Part shown: positions 19,203-27,009 of the stretch, piece after piece | Position numbering within the stretch: position 1 is the first letter of the stretch | Layout: the number at the start of each line of letters is the position of its first letter | From: Arthrobacter sp. | GTDB lineage: Bacteria; Actinomycetota; Actinomycetes; Actinomycetales; Micrococcaceae | Length of the DNA: 33,485 nt | Direction of reading: 5' to 3' | NCBI RefSeq assembly: GCF_031179385.1 | Contig: NZ_JAPSHV010000002.1 | Span: 1 to 33,485 of the forward strand | Program-made: the position numbers and the translations under genes | The notes under the pieces: model-generated | Database searches by the model: none | What the model saw: the letters and a program-made list of their open reading frames with translations, nothing else | Told to the model about the DNA's origin: nothing

Positions 19203-20495
19203 CTAGGTTGAAGGCCGCGCCTGCTTCGGCTGCAGAGGGTCCGGATCCAGGAAAGCAACCGTGATGACCGCTGCGACATGCTCGATCTGCCACGGACGAG
19301 CTCCGAGGTCGGCGAGCGCCGCGGAAATGGTGTCAAGATCGGTCGGCGTGGGTGGGCGCCACGCCAACCGTCGCAGGTAGTCGGGCGTAAGAAGGTTCTC
19401 CACCGGCATGTTGAGTTTGTCGGCCACGGCCGCGACTCGTGGTTTGGCGGTTTGGAGGCGAGCGGCAGCGGCAGGGTCTTTTTCCGGCCATACCCGCGGA
19501 GGAGGCGGCGCATTGGTCGGAAGCTGCAGTTCGGGGAGGTCCCGCGAAGCGCGGGCAAGGGCGATGCACCGCAGCCAACGCGGCGCCTCACGTTGCGCCG
19601 CCCGTCCGTGGAAGCCATTGACGGCCAGCAACTGCGGGACAGTCTGCGGCATTGCTTTCGCTGCAGCCACAATCGCTGCGTCGGGAATCAGGCGGCCCGG
19701 AGCGACGTCCCGCTTCTGCGCCAGAGATTCGCGTTCCTGCCAGAGTTCCCGGACAGCCGCCAGCTGCCGACGGTCGCGCACCTGATGGACGCCGGACGTG
19801 CGGCGCCAAGGATCTGTTTTCGGCGGTGCAGGCGGCGAGGAGCGAATGTACTCGAACTCTTCCTCGGCGATGCGGAGCTTGCCGTCCTGCTCGAGTACTT
19901 CCACCAGGCGGTCGCGCAGCTCGACGAGCACCTCGACGTCCAGGGCTGCGTAACGAAGCCAGGGCTCAGGCAACGGGCGCTGCGACCAATCCGCTGCGGA
20001 ATGCTCCTTGGCCAGCGTGAAGCCGAGCAGGCGTTCGATGACCGCAGCCAGTCCTACGCGCGGGAAGCCGGCGAGCCGGGCTGCCAGCTCCGTGTCGAAC
20101 AATTTGTCCGGCCACATGCCTAGTTCCGAGAGGCAAGGGAGGTCCTGGGAGGCGGCGTGCAGGATCCACTCCACCCCTGAGAGGGCGTCATTGATGCTGC
20201 GCAGATCGCCGAAGGGTTCCGGGTCGATGAGCCAGGTCCCGGCGCCTTCCCTGCGGATCTGGACGAGGAAGGCACGCTGCCCATACCGGAATCCGGAGGC
20301 GCGTTCCGCATCCACTCCGGCCGGTCCTGTTCCGGCGGCAAGCGCCCTCGCCGCCCGCTCAAGCCCTGCCGGCGTGTCAATAACGAAAGGAACGCCGTCC
20401 TTGGGCTCGTCCAGCAGTGGCAGCACGGCGACTGAGCCTGGGGTGGTATTGCCGGAGTCGGGGGTTCGGCTGTCAGGCTCGGAGTGCACGGTCAT
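19203..20495 (-). CDS. rnd: Ribonuclease D (DEDDy 3'-5' exonuclease with HRDC domain)
   Basis: Exoribonuclease involved in tRNA 3'-end maturation and RNA turnover. The 430-residue product carries all DEDDy residues: Asp62 and Glu64 (GVDAERASGF), Asp118 (HAASQDLPCL), and Tyr182 with Asp186 (RYAALDVEVL). A nucleic-acid-binding HRDC domain follows at about 225-300 and a further helical C-terminal region after it. The first 35 residues are a low-complexity Pro/Ser/Asp-rich extension. The ATG is at 20495. It lies downstream of the DUF3000 gene on the same strand, a pairing seen widely in actinobacteria. Confidence 0.94.
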   Translation of the reverse strand: MTVHSEPDSRTPDSGNTTPGSVAVLPLLDEPKDGVPFVIDTPAGLERAARALAAGTGPAGVDAERASGFRYGQRAFLVQIRREGAGTWLIDPEPFGDLRSINDALSGVEWILHAASQDLPCLSELGMWPDKLFDTELAARLAGFPRVGLAAVIERLLGFTLAKEHSAADWSQRPLPEPWLRYAALDVEVLVELRDRLVEVLEQDGKLRIAEEEFEYIRSSPPAPPKTDPWRRTSGVHQVRDRRQLAAVRELWQERESLAQKRDVAPGRLIPDAAIVAAAKAMPQTVPQLLAVNGFHGRAAQREAPRWLRCIALARASRDLPELQLPTNAPPPPRVWPEKDPAAAARLQTAKPRVAAVADKLNMPVENLLTPDYLRRLAWRPPTPTDLDTISAALADLGARPWQIEHVAAVITVAFLDPDPLQPKQARPST

Positions 20496-20586
20496 GATGA
20501 TGCAAGTCTAACCGGGCGGCACCGGCGCTCCGGCGGATTGCACCGCCCGTGCGGCGGGAGTCGTTGTCGGTGGCCCGCCCCGGGGA

Positions 20587-21228
20587 TCAGTTGCGGCGCC
20601 TGTTAGGGAGCGCCGCCACGCCGTCCGGGAGGGGAGGAAGTCCCGCGAAGGTGCACACCATGTCAGCCCAGGCTTCCAGATGCTTCTGGACACTGCCGGA
20701 GTCAGGAGTCCAGGACGCGCGCAATTCGATGTCGATCGTGTCGACCCGGTCGGCAAGGGAACCGTAGCTTTCGGACAGTATTCGGGTTGCGGTGCCCCCC
20801 GCCGACCTGTATCCGGCGTCGTGATTCTGGAGTGCTTCAACCAGCCAGGTCCACGCCACGGATCCGAGGAGCGCGTCGTTTCCCATGTCGGGCTCGAGCT
20901 GGGCACGGATATAGGTGACTATCCGGAAAGTACCGTCCCAGACTTCGGATCCCTCGGGGTCGTACAACAGGATGAAGCGTCCGGTTGCAAGCTCTTCGGC
21001 GCGATCATCGTGTTGGAGGGCTGCCCTGGCGGGTCCATGGACAGGAAGCGGGCCTGGCTGGGCATCCTGAAGTACCTCGGCTCCGAGGGCGACTGCGAAA
21101 GGTGCAAGTCGGGAGGGAGCCGGTATTTCGTCGAGGCGAAGCTCGTTACGGCATTTCGCCCGCCGCAGACCGGCCAGTGCATTCAGGAATTCAGGAGGAA
21201 CCTGCGAGAGGTCACCAATAGCGCTCAC
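20587..21228 (-). CDS. DUF3000 domain protein
   Basis: The 213-residue soluble protein matches the actinobacterial DUF3000 family, recognisable by GRFILLYDPEGSEVWDGTFRI-type core residues and SVAWTWLVEAL. It has no signal peptide or membrane segment. The function is unknown; its constant neighbour is RNase D, from which it is separated here by 91 bases on the same strand, so a link to RNA metabolism is only a guess. The start ATG is at 21228. Confidence 0.83.
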   Translation of the reverse strand: MSAIGDLSQVPPEFLNALAGLRRAKCRNELRLDEIPAPSRLAPFAVALGAEVLQDAQPGPLPVHGPARAALQHDDRAEELATGRFILLYDPEGSEVWDGTFRIVTYIRAQLEPDMGNDALLGSVAWTWLVEALQNHDAGYRSAGGTATRILSESYGSLADRVDTIDIELRASWTPDSGSVQKHLEAWADMVCTFAGLPPLPDGVAALPNRRRN

Positions 21229-21318
21229 CCTCGCAGGTTAAACCCCAGGCAGCGTTGGCCTCATCAGCCACGCCGCAGGAAAGGATTCCGTTCCTGCACG
21301 CCGGATGCAAAAATACAG

Positions 21319-21342
21319 CGGCCGGGCCGTCAGGACCGGCCG
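21319..21342 (-). terminator. Intrinsic terminator of the DUF6421-SDR-ltaE operon
   Basis: The arms CGGCCGG (21319-21325) and CCGGCCG (21336-21342) flank the threonine aldolase stop. On the minus strand the stem is followed by CTGTATTTTTG, a good U tract for this genome. Confidence 0.8.
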
Positions 21343-22403
21343 ACCTCGCGGCGGATCGCGTCCGCGAACGCATCGACGTCCTCTTCCGTGGTGTCGAAAG
21401 TGCACATCCACCGGACCTCGCCGGTTGCCTGATCCCAGTCGTAGAAGCGGAACTGTTCGCGGACCCTGTCGGCAGCCTCAGGCGGCAGGATGGCGAAGAC
21501 GGCGTTCGCCGTCGTCGGCTGCGTGAGTTGCACGCCGTCAATAGTGGAGACGGCGGCTGTGAGTCGAGCCGCCATGGCATTGGCGTGCGTGGCCGAGCGA
21601 AGCCAGAGGCCGTCTTCGAGCAGGGCAACCAGCTGCGCCGAGACAAAGCGCATCTTGGATGCGAGTTGCATGTTCATCTTGCGGAGGTACTCAAGACCCG
21701 TTGCTGCTGCAGGATTGAGTACAACCACGCATTCGCCGAACATGATCCCGTTCTTGGTCCCGCCGAAAGAGAGGATGTCGACGCCGGCATCACGCGTGAA
21801 GCTGCGCAGCGGCATGTCCAGGGCAGCGGCGGCGTTGGCGATGCGCGCTCCGTCCATGTGCAGGTGCATCCCGCGGGCATGCACGTGGTCGGCAATGGCG
21901 CGTACCTCCTCGGGCGTGTACAGCGTCCCGAGTTCGGTAGTCTGCGTGATCGACACCGCGAGCGGTTGCGCCCGGTGCTCATCCCCCCAACCCCAGGCTT
22001 CCAGGTCGATCAGTTCCGGCGTCAGCTTTCCATCGGGAGTCGGCACCGCCAGGAGCTTCATCCCGCCGATGCGCTCCGGAGCCCCGTTCTCATCCACATT
22101 GATGTGTGCCGTCTTGGCGCAGATGACTGCGCCCCAGCGGGGGAGCAGGGACTGCAGGCTCAGGACATTGGCGCCCGTTCCGTTGAACACAGGATAGGCG
22201 ACGGTTCCCTCACCGAATTGCTGTTGCATCAGCTCCTGCAGGCGCTGGGTATAGACGTCCTCCCCATAGGCGACCTGGTGGCCCCCATTGGCGGCGGCAA
22301 GCGCGGCGAGCACCTCGGGGTGCACGCCGGAGTAGTTGTCCGACGCGAAGCCGCGCACGTTGGGGTCATGGAGACGGGCGGTAGCAGAGATGGTGTCAGT
22401 CAC
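21330..22403 (-). CDS. ltaE: Low-specificity L-threonine aldolase family (PLP-dependent)
   Basis: Fold-type I PLP enzyme expected to cleave beta-hydroxy amino acids, such as threonine, to glycine and an aldehyde. The product has FASDNYSGVHPEVL near the N-terminus, the substrate/PLP segment VFNGTGANV, HMDGARIANAA with the PLP-contacting Asp, and the Schiff-base Lys217 in SFGGTKNGIMFGE. About 357 residues result from GTG 22403, which gives the family-typical N-terminus. The alternative ATG at 22445 adds 14 residues and overlaps the SDR stop as TGATG, suggesting coupling, but has no Shine-Dalgarno. It is the last gene of the DUF6421-SDR-ltaE operon and ends in an intrinsic terminator. Confidence 0.9.
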   Translation of the reverse strand: MTDTISATARLHDPNVRGFASDNYSGVHPEVLAALAAANGGHQVAYGEDVYTQRLQELMQQQFGEGTVAYPVFNGTGANVLSLQSLLPRWGAVICAKTAHINVDENGAPERIGGMKLLAVPTPDGKLTPELIDLEAWGWGDEHRAQPLAVSITQTTELGTLYTPEEVRAIADHVHARGMHLHMDGARIANAAAALDMPLRSFTRDAGVDILSFGGTKNGIMFGECVVVLNPAAATGLEYLRKMNMQLASKMRFVSAQLVALLEDGLWLRSATHANAMAARLTAAVSTIDGVQLTQPTTANAVFAILPPEAADRVREQFRFYDWDQATGEVRWMCTFDTTEEDVDAFADAIRREVGRS

Positions 22404-22444
22404 GGATCCAGTATCTCGTATCGGGGCGAACGGTTTGGGGCACA

Positions 22445-23170
22445 TCAGCCGGCCAGGCTGAGGCGCTGACCGTTGATGGTCCCCGCCTCACGTGCGAAGA
22501 GGCCGGTCATGGTCGCAGCGAGGTCCGAGACATGCGTATAGCCGGGGAAGCGGCGGTCGGGGCGTTCGGCCCGCATCTTCTCGTCCAGAAGTGCTTTCAC
22601 GACCAGTATGGAAGCGGCCGCCCGGGTACCGGTGGTTGTTCCGACACCGGTGAACTCCTGTGCCACTGCACGCACCCATGTCTCGGCGGCGGCCTTGACC
22701 GCCGCGTACGACGCGCTGTCCGCACCCGGTGCGTCGACTGCCGTGGCCGACACGATTGCGAGCCTCCCACGGGCCGATGCGGCCAGATCGGCGACGAACA
22801 CCCGAGATGTGTTCCGCAGAGTGGTGAGAACGGAACGGTGAAGGAACTCGTAGTCCTCGTCCGATTGCCCGGCAATCCCTGTCCCTCCCCGCCATCCACC
22901 CACCAGGTGCATCAGGCCGTCCACCCTGGTGCCGTCGGCGTGGAGGTCACCGGCGAGCGACTGGACTGCATGAAAGTCCGTGAGGTCGCAGGTGCGCATA
23001 TCGAGGGACGGAATGTGTCCGAGCGAGCGCTGCAGGCGCCCGGTATCGGATCCCACTGCGATGACATGGGCGCCGGCTGAGGTGAACGCCTCGGCCGTCG
23101 CTATGCCTGCCTGACTGGTGGCTCCGGCAACAAGGATGTGGAGGCCGGAGAGATCGGGTGATTCTGTCAC
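22445..23170 (-). CDS. SDR-family oxidoreductase in the DUF6421 operon
   Basis: The 241-residue short-chain dehydrogenase has a non-standard dinucleotide loop, GATSQAG (16-22), instead of TGxxxGIG. It keeps Ser141, Tyr155 and Lys159 (SYAAVK) of the catalytic site. The stretch HLVGGWRGG replaces the usual NNAG. This looks like a divergent, possibly specialised SDR with an unknown substrate. The GTG start overlaps the DUF6421 stop by four bases (GTGA), and its own stop abuts the threonine aldolase start, so the three proteins are probably made together. Confidence 0.87.
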   Translation of the reverse strand: MTESPDLSGLHILVAGATSQAGIATAEAFTSAGAHVIAVGSDTGRLQRSLGHIPSLDMRTCDLTDFHAVQSLAGDLHADGTRVDGLMHLVGGWRGGTGIAGQSDEDYEFLHRSVLTTLRNTSRVFVADLAASARGRLAIVSATAVDAPGADSASYAAVKAAAETWVRAVAQEFTGVGTTTGTRAAASILVVKALLDEKMRAERPDRRFPGYTHVSDLAATMTGLFAREAGTINGQRLSLAG

Positions 23171-24540
23171 GCAGTGGCTCCTGTGATTCCCGCGGTGGAT
23201 TCGATGACGTCCTTCATCTTCCTATCCAGGGCCTCGAAGAACATCGACAGAGGGAATTCGTCATCAAGGACGGCGTCCGTGAGCCCGCGTGGAGGACCGT
23301 CCAGGGGCAGCGCGTCAGCACCCTTCGCCCAGACCGATGCCGGATGCGGGGTGACAGTTTCGGATACCAGTTCGTACGCCGCAAGCCAGTGGGCGATCTT
23401 TGGCCGGTCGATCGACCGCCAGTACAGCTGCTGGATCTTCTCGCCCAGTGCAATGACGACGCCGGGAACTTCCTCCCAGTCGATGGTCAGTTTCGTATCG
23501 GTCCAGTGCAGGACATGGTTCTGGTGCAGCCAGGCGAACAGCAACTGGCCACCGAGGCCGTCGTAGTTCCGTACCCGGCTGCCTGTGATCGAGAAACGGA
23601 AGATGCGGTCGAAGATGACGGCGTACTGCACCAGGCGGGCGTGGCGGCGGGCCTCATCGGAGGCATCGTCGTCGGCTGCTATCTTGACCGACTCTGCGAA
23701 AGCCGTGAGATCACACCGCAGCTCTTCGAGCGAGTACAGGAAGTACGGCATGCGCTGCTTGATCATGAACGGGTCAAAGGGAAGATCCCCGCGCATGTGG
23801 GTGCGGTCATGAATGAGGTCCCACATCACGAAGGTTTCCTCAGCCAACTGCTGATTCTCGATGAGCTCCCGGGCCTCGTCGGGCAGCTCAAGCTGAGTGA
23901 TGTCGGAGGCGGCCGTCACCACCCGGCGGAAACGTGCCGCCTCCCGATCAGCGAAGATGGCTCCCCATGTGAACTTGGGTGTCTGCCGTACCGCAACGGT
24001 CTCGGGAAAGAGCACTGCCGAGTTGGTGTCGTAGCCGGGGGTGAAGTCAAGGAAGCGGATGGGAACAAAGAGCTTGTTCGAGTAATCTCCGGTCTCGAGT
24101 TCCGCAATGAAGTCCGGCCAGAGGACCTCGATCAACACCGCTTCGACGAAACGGTTGGAGCTCCCATTCTGGGTGTACATCGGAAAGACGACAAGGTGCC
24201 GCCGTCCATGGACGCGGTCGAGCTGGGGCTGGAACTCGATCAGCGAATCAAGGAAATCAGGCACCTGAAGGCCGCCGGCCTTCCACCCCTCAAGGTCGCG
24301 GATCAGAGCTTCGTGGTAGGTCGCGTCGTGAGGGAAGAGCGGACCGAGCTCATTGAGGGACTCGATGATGGTGTCAACGTGCCCGCAGGCAACAGCAACC
24401 TCTGCCCGGTCAGCTATTGAACCGTCCTTCGCCTGCAGGCTCTGCAGACGAATTGCCGCGCTCTTGAGCGCTTCCCAGGCAGGAAGCCGCTCGGGATGGG
24501 CGTCGTGCAAGCGGACTTCGGCGTCGAGGGTCTGGGTCAC
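23167..24540 (-). CDS. DUF6421 family protein, possible metalloenzyme
   Basis: A 457-residue soluble protein that I recognise as DUF6421, a family of unknown function in Streptomyces and Micrococcaceae. Recognisable blocks are HLVVFPMYTQNGS, NSAVLFPETVAVR, TWGAIFADREAARFRR, LIHDRTHMRGDLPFDPF and NYDGLGGQLLFAWLH. The run His244-Asp-Arg-Thr-His248 followed 24 residues later by Glu272-Glu273 (LEELRCDLTA) looks like a zinc-peptidase layout in which Asp replaces the HExxH glutamate. This reading is inference. The GTG start at 24540 has a strong AAGGAGG; an upstream in-frame ATG at 24621 lies beyond the inverted repeat and is rejected. It is the first gene of a coupled operon with an SDR and threonine aldolase. 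Confidence 0.78.
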   Translation of the reverse strand: MTQTLDAEVRLHDAHPERLPAWEALKSAAIRLQSLQAKDGSIADRAEVAVACGHVDTIIESLNELGPLFPHDATYHEALIRDLEGWKAGGLQVPDFLDSLIEFQPQLDRVHGRRHLVVFPMYTQNGSSNRFVEAVLIEVLWPDFIAELETGDYSNKLFVPIRFLDFTPGYDTNSAVLFPETVAVRQTPKFTWGAIFADREAARFRRVVTAASDITQLELPDEARELIENQQLAEETFVMWDLIHDRTHMRGDLPFDPFMIKQRMPYFLYSLEELRCDLTAFAESVKIAADDDASDEARRHARLVQYAVIFDRIFRFSITGSRVRNYDGLGGQLLFAWLHQNHVLHWTDTKLTIDWEEVPGVVIALGEKIQQLYWRSIDRPKIAHWLAAYELVSETVTPHPASVWAKGADALPLDGPPRGLTDAVLDDEFPLSMFFEALDRKMKDVIESTAGITGATA

Positions 24541-24560
24541 TTTTCCTCCTTGAAGGGGTG

Positions 24561-24597
24561 GCTGTTCTGTTGCTCCCGAGCGTAACAACAGAACAGC
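24561..24597 (-). promoter_or_regulatory. Perfect 12-bp inverted repeat in the DUF6421 leader
   Basis: GCTGTTCTGTTG (24561-24572) and its exact complement (24586-24597) flank a 13-base spacer, ending 10 bases before the AAGGAGG of the DUF6421 gene. It could be a two-site operator or an RNA hairpin controlling translation. No known class was recognised. Confidence 0.5.
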
Positions 24598-24623
24598 TGA
24601 ACTGATCCTCAAACGGAGCACTG

Positions 24624-24638
24624 ATAAGAAACTCTTAT
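24624..24638. promoter_or_regulatory. AT-rich palindrome ATAAGA-AAC-TCTTAT
   Basis: An exact 6-bp palindrome with a 3-base spacer lies in an AT-rich island that is unusual in this GC-rich region, between msrB and the DUF6421 start. The position suits a repressor site or part of the operon promoter. No regulator can be named. Confidence 0.35.
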
Positions 24639-24713
24639 TCTGGCGTACCCGCGATGCAGCTGGAGATGCAGGAGACCTTGAGGATGCTTCCCGTCACGGC
24701 GGGGCCGGACTCT

Positions 24714-24731
24714 AGGACTGACTTCAGTCCT
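24714..24731 (-). terminator. Hairpin at the end of msrB
   Basis: AGGACTGA (24714-24721) and TCAGTCCT (24724-24731) are exact complements, the second overlapping the msrB stop. A 2-base spacer implies a real loop of 4-6 bases. It is a weak terminator candidate with no U tract. Confidence 0.4.
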
Positions 24732-25158
24732 GGGGGATGAGCCTCATCGATACGGAGTTGATGCAGTAGCGCTGGTCGGTCGGCGTGCCGTAGCCCTCGC
24801 CCTCGAAAACATGGCCCAGGTGGGAATCACAGCGGGCACAGCGGACCTCAACGCGCTCCATTCCGAGGGTTCGGTCCTTGATGTACCGAACCTTGTCCTC
24901 GGCCAGCGGTGCCCAGAATGAAGGCCAACCACAGTGGGAATCGAACTTTTCGTTGCTCGTGAAGAGTTCGTGGCCGCATGCCCGGCACTGGTAGACGCCC
25001 TTGACATGGGTGTCGTGGTACTCGCCGGTGAAGGGCCGCTCGGTTCCGGCCTGCCGCAGCACGTAGTACTCCTCAGGCGTCAGTTCCCGGCGCCATTCCT
25101 CGTCAGTCTTCTCGATGGGGGTGTTGTCGGTGGAGGATGCTGATTCTGATGTGCTCAT
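24724..25158 (-). CDS. msrB: Peptide-methionine (R)-S-oxide reductase
   Basis: Repairs methionine-R-sulfoxide in oxidised proteins. The 144-residue product has the zinc site Cys58/Cys61 (CRAC) and Cys107/Cys110 (CARC), the SHCGWPSFW segment with Cys76, and the catalytic Cys132 in QRYCINSVSM. It is a full-length stand-alone MsrB with a short Ser/Thr-rich N-terminal extension and no signal peptide, so it acts in the cytoplasm. It starts at ATG 25158, 14 bases after a small conserved gene on the same strand, and the two are likely cotranscribed. Confidence 0.96.
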   Translation of the reverse strand: MSTSESASSTDNTPIEKTDEEWRRELTPEEYYVLRQAGTERPFTGEYHDTHVKGVYQCRACGHELFTSNEKFDSHCGWPSFWAPLAEDKVRYIKDRTLGMERVEVRCARCDSHLGHVFEGEGYGTPTDQRYCINSVSMRLIPQD

Positions 25159-25172
25159 AGTTGCCTCAACGC

Positions 25173-25661
25173 CTAGGAGTCCCCGATAAATCCCGACCCG
25201 GCATACAGATGAAGGACAGGAACGCCAAGCTGGTCCTGCGCGCGGTTTGCCCAGTCCCGATGGAGTGTGTCCGCCACAGCATGCGGGCGCGTGATGACGA
25301 CGGCCTGACGGGCTCCGCTCTGCCTGACCGTGCTGACCATTTCTTCGACGGCGTTGCCCCGTGCAGTCAGCCCGTCCGCCTTCAGCCCGGCGTTTCGAAG
25401 CGCAAGGAGCGATCTCTGCAGGGCCTGGTCGGCCGTCACGCGAACCTCGTCGTCGGAGGGCCGGTGGGACAGTCCGTGGAAGGCCTCGCTGATCTCGAAG
25501 AGGCTCAAATGGTGGAGAAACTCCCCGAGCACGTTCGTGTGACGGTCTTCCGGTATCAGCACGGTATAGACGGCGTCACCGCCGTCAACCAGGGCGGAGA
25601 GATGAGAGGCATCCGCCTCGGTGAGCGGCACTTCAGCGAGCACGACGATCGTTTCCTCCAT
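25173..25661 (-). CDS. Conserved protein of unknown function, possible universal-stress-like fold
   Basis: A 162-residue soluble protein that I do not assign to a named family. It reads MEETIVVLAEVPLTEADA at the start, with alternating hydrophobic strands and helices (VYTVLIPEDRHTNVLGEFLHHL, ARQAVVITRPHAVADTLHRDW, VPVLHLYAGSGF) that suggest an alpha/beta fold like universal stress proteins. The usual GxxGxxxxGS nucleotide-binding motif is absent. It precedes msrB by 14 bases and is probably cotranscribed, hinting at a stress role. The gene is divergent from the alpha/beta hydrolase. Confidence 0.75.
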   Translation of the reverse strand: MEETIVVLAEVPLTEADASHLSALVDGGDAVYTVLIPEDRHTNVLGEFLHHLSLFEISEAFHGLSHRPSDDEVRVTADQALQRSLLALRNAGLKADGLTARGNAVEEMVSTVRQSGARQAVVITRPHAVADTLHRDWANRAQDQLGVPVLHLYAGSGFIGDS

Positions 25662-25767
25662 GTCCCAACCCTAGACCCCGGCTCGTCCCGCAGCTATAGA
25701 GGACAGGCGACACTCCACGTGACGGACCGTTTCCGCCGGTGCTGTTTCCGTGGGCAAGAATAGGACC

Positions 25768-27009
25768 ATGCCATTCACCACTCCTCCGGCTGCCGTGGAC
25801 CGTCAGGCATGGCTTCGCTGGGCCGTCCTTGGAATCGGAACCGGTGCCGCTGTCAGTTCCGTTGTCGCTGGAGCCACGTCTGCGCTGGCGGCGCACTTCG
25901 CCAAGGAGGTAGTAACTCCCCGCAGGCGGGATGAGAACCTCGAGATCCTGGCCGTGGTGCAGACCGGCGACGGTCTGGAAGTGATCCTGCCGGCCAACGA
26001 AGACACCACGATAGAGGGCACGTACAGTCTCTACTTCGACGGCGGGCGTGGCCACGCCCGGATCGGAGCAATCCGGTCGTTCGTGCCGCGGGAGGGCACC
26101 GTGCAGCGCGAGGTTGAAACCGTCTACGCGGGTGATATCCGTTCAGCGGTTCGCGGTTGGTGGAGCGGGGCTGTTTATCCTTCGCCTTCAGCTCTGGGCT
26201 TCGCGGACGAGAGCGTCGATGTGCCGGTCGCCGGCGGTAATGCTCCCGCCTGGCTGGTGCGTGCAGAAACCCCTTCCGACACCTGGGCCATCATGGTGCA
26301 TGGCAGGGGAGTACAGCGCTCGGAGGGGTTGCGCGCGGTGCGCACCGCGCGGGAACTCGGCATGACCAGCCTGCTGGTGTCGTACCGGAACGACGGCGAA
26401 GCCCCCTTCGCTGCCGACGGCAGGTACGGGTTGGGCATCACCGAGTGGCAGGATGTCGAATCAGCGCTTGAGTACGCATTCGAAAACGGCGCTCAGGACG
26501 TTGTGCTCTTCGGCTGGTCCATGGGCGGTGCCATTTGCCTCCAGGCAGCTGACATGTCCCGGTATCGCACGCGGATCCGCGCGCTGGTTCTGGATGGACC
26601 GGTGATTGACTGGATGAACGTTCTCACGCACCAGGCTGAACTGAACCGCATTCCTGCTCCGGCGGGCAGACTAGGGCAATGGCTGATCTCGAACAGCTTC
26701 GGACGCGTAGTCACCGGCCTGTCAACGCCACTGGACCTGAAGAGTATGGACTGGGTCTCGCGGGCGGACCAGGTGACGGTGCCGACGCTGATCCTTCACA
26801 GCGAGGATGATGAGTTCGTGCCGGTGGGACCGTCTGCCGAACTGGCTGAACGCAATCCGACCTTCGTCACCTTCGAGCGGTTTTATCGAGCCAGGCATAC
26901 CAAGGAATGGAACGTCGACCCTGACCGCTGGCACGCCGTCACAGCCGACTGGCTGCGGCGTCAGGTTTTCGGACGGACGGAGCCGAAGCGGACGCTAAGC
27001 CGCCCCTGA
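25768..27009 (+). CDS. Alpha/beta hydrolase with N-terminal membrane anchor
   Basis: The 413-residue protein has a hydrophobic N-terminal segment (residues about 15-42) that could anchor it to the membrane or act as an uncleaved signal. A preceding domain (residues 45-160) is followed by the hydrolase core. The catalytic triad is readable as Ser251 (LFGWSMGGAI), Asp347 or Asp348 (HSEDDEFVP) and His377 (RARHTKEW). The oxyanion region is MVHGRG. The fold suggests esterase or peptidase-like (S9-type) activity, but the substrate is unknown. An upstream GTG at 25750 is possible. Its 3' end overlaps the convergent sufE by 15 bases. Confidence 0.9.
   Translation: MPFTTPPAAVDRQAWLRWAVLGIGTGAAVSSVVAGATSALAAHFAKEVVTPRRRDENLEILAVVQTGDGLEVILPANEDTTIEGTYSLYFDGGRGHARIGAIRSFVPREGTVQREVETVYAGDIRSAVRGWWSGAVYPSPSALGFADESVDVPVAGGNAPAWLVRAETPSDTWAIMVHGRGVQRSEGLRAVRTARELGMTSLLVSYRNDGEAPFAADGRYGLGITEWQDVESALEYAFENGAQDVVLFGWSMGGAICLQAADMSRYRTRIRALVLDGPVIDWMNVLTHQAELNRIPAPAGRLGQWLISNSFGRVVTGLSTPLDLKSMDWVSRADQVTVPTLILHSEDDEFVPVGPSAELAERNPTFVTFERFYRARHTKEWNVDPDRWHAVTADWLRRQVFGRTEPKRTLSRP

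Noticed and set aside
21255-22469. A 404-codon plus-strand open frame antisense to ltaE
   Set aside because: It has no domain signature; ltaE on the other strand has an intact PLP site.
23158-24420. A 420-codon plus-strand open frame antisense to the DUF6421 gene
   Set aside because: The minus-strand frame has family blocks, a strong ribosome site and operon junctions; the plus-strand frame has none.
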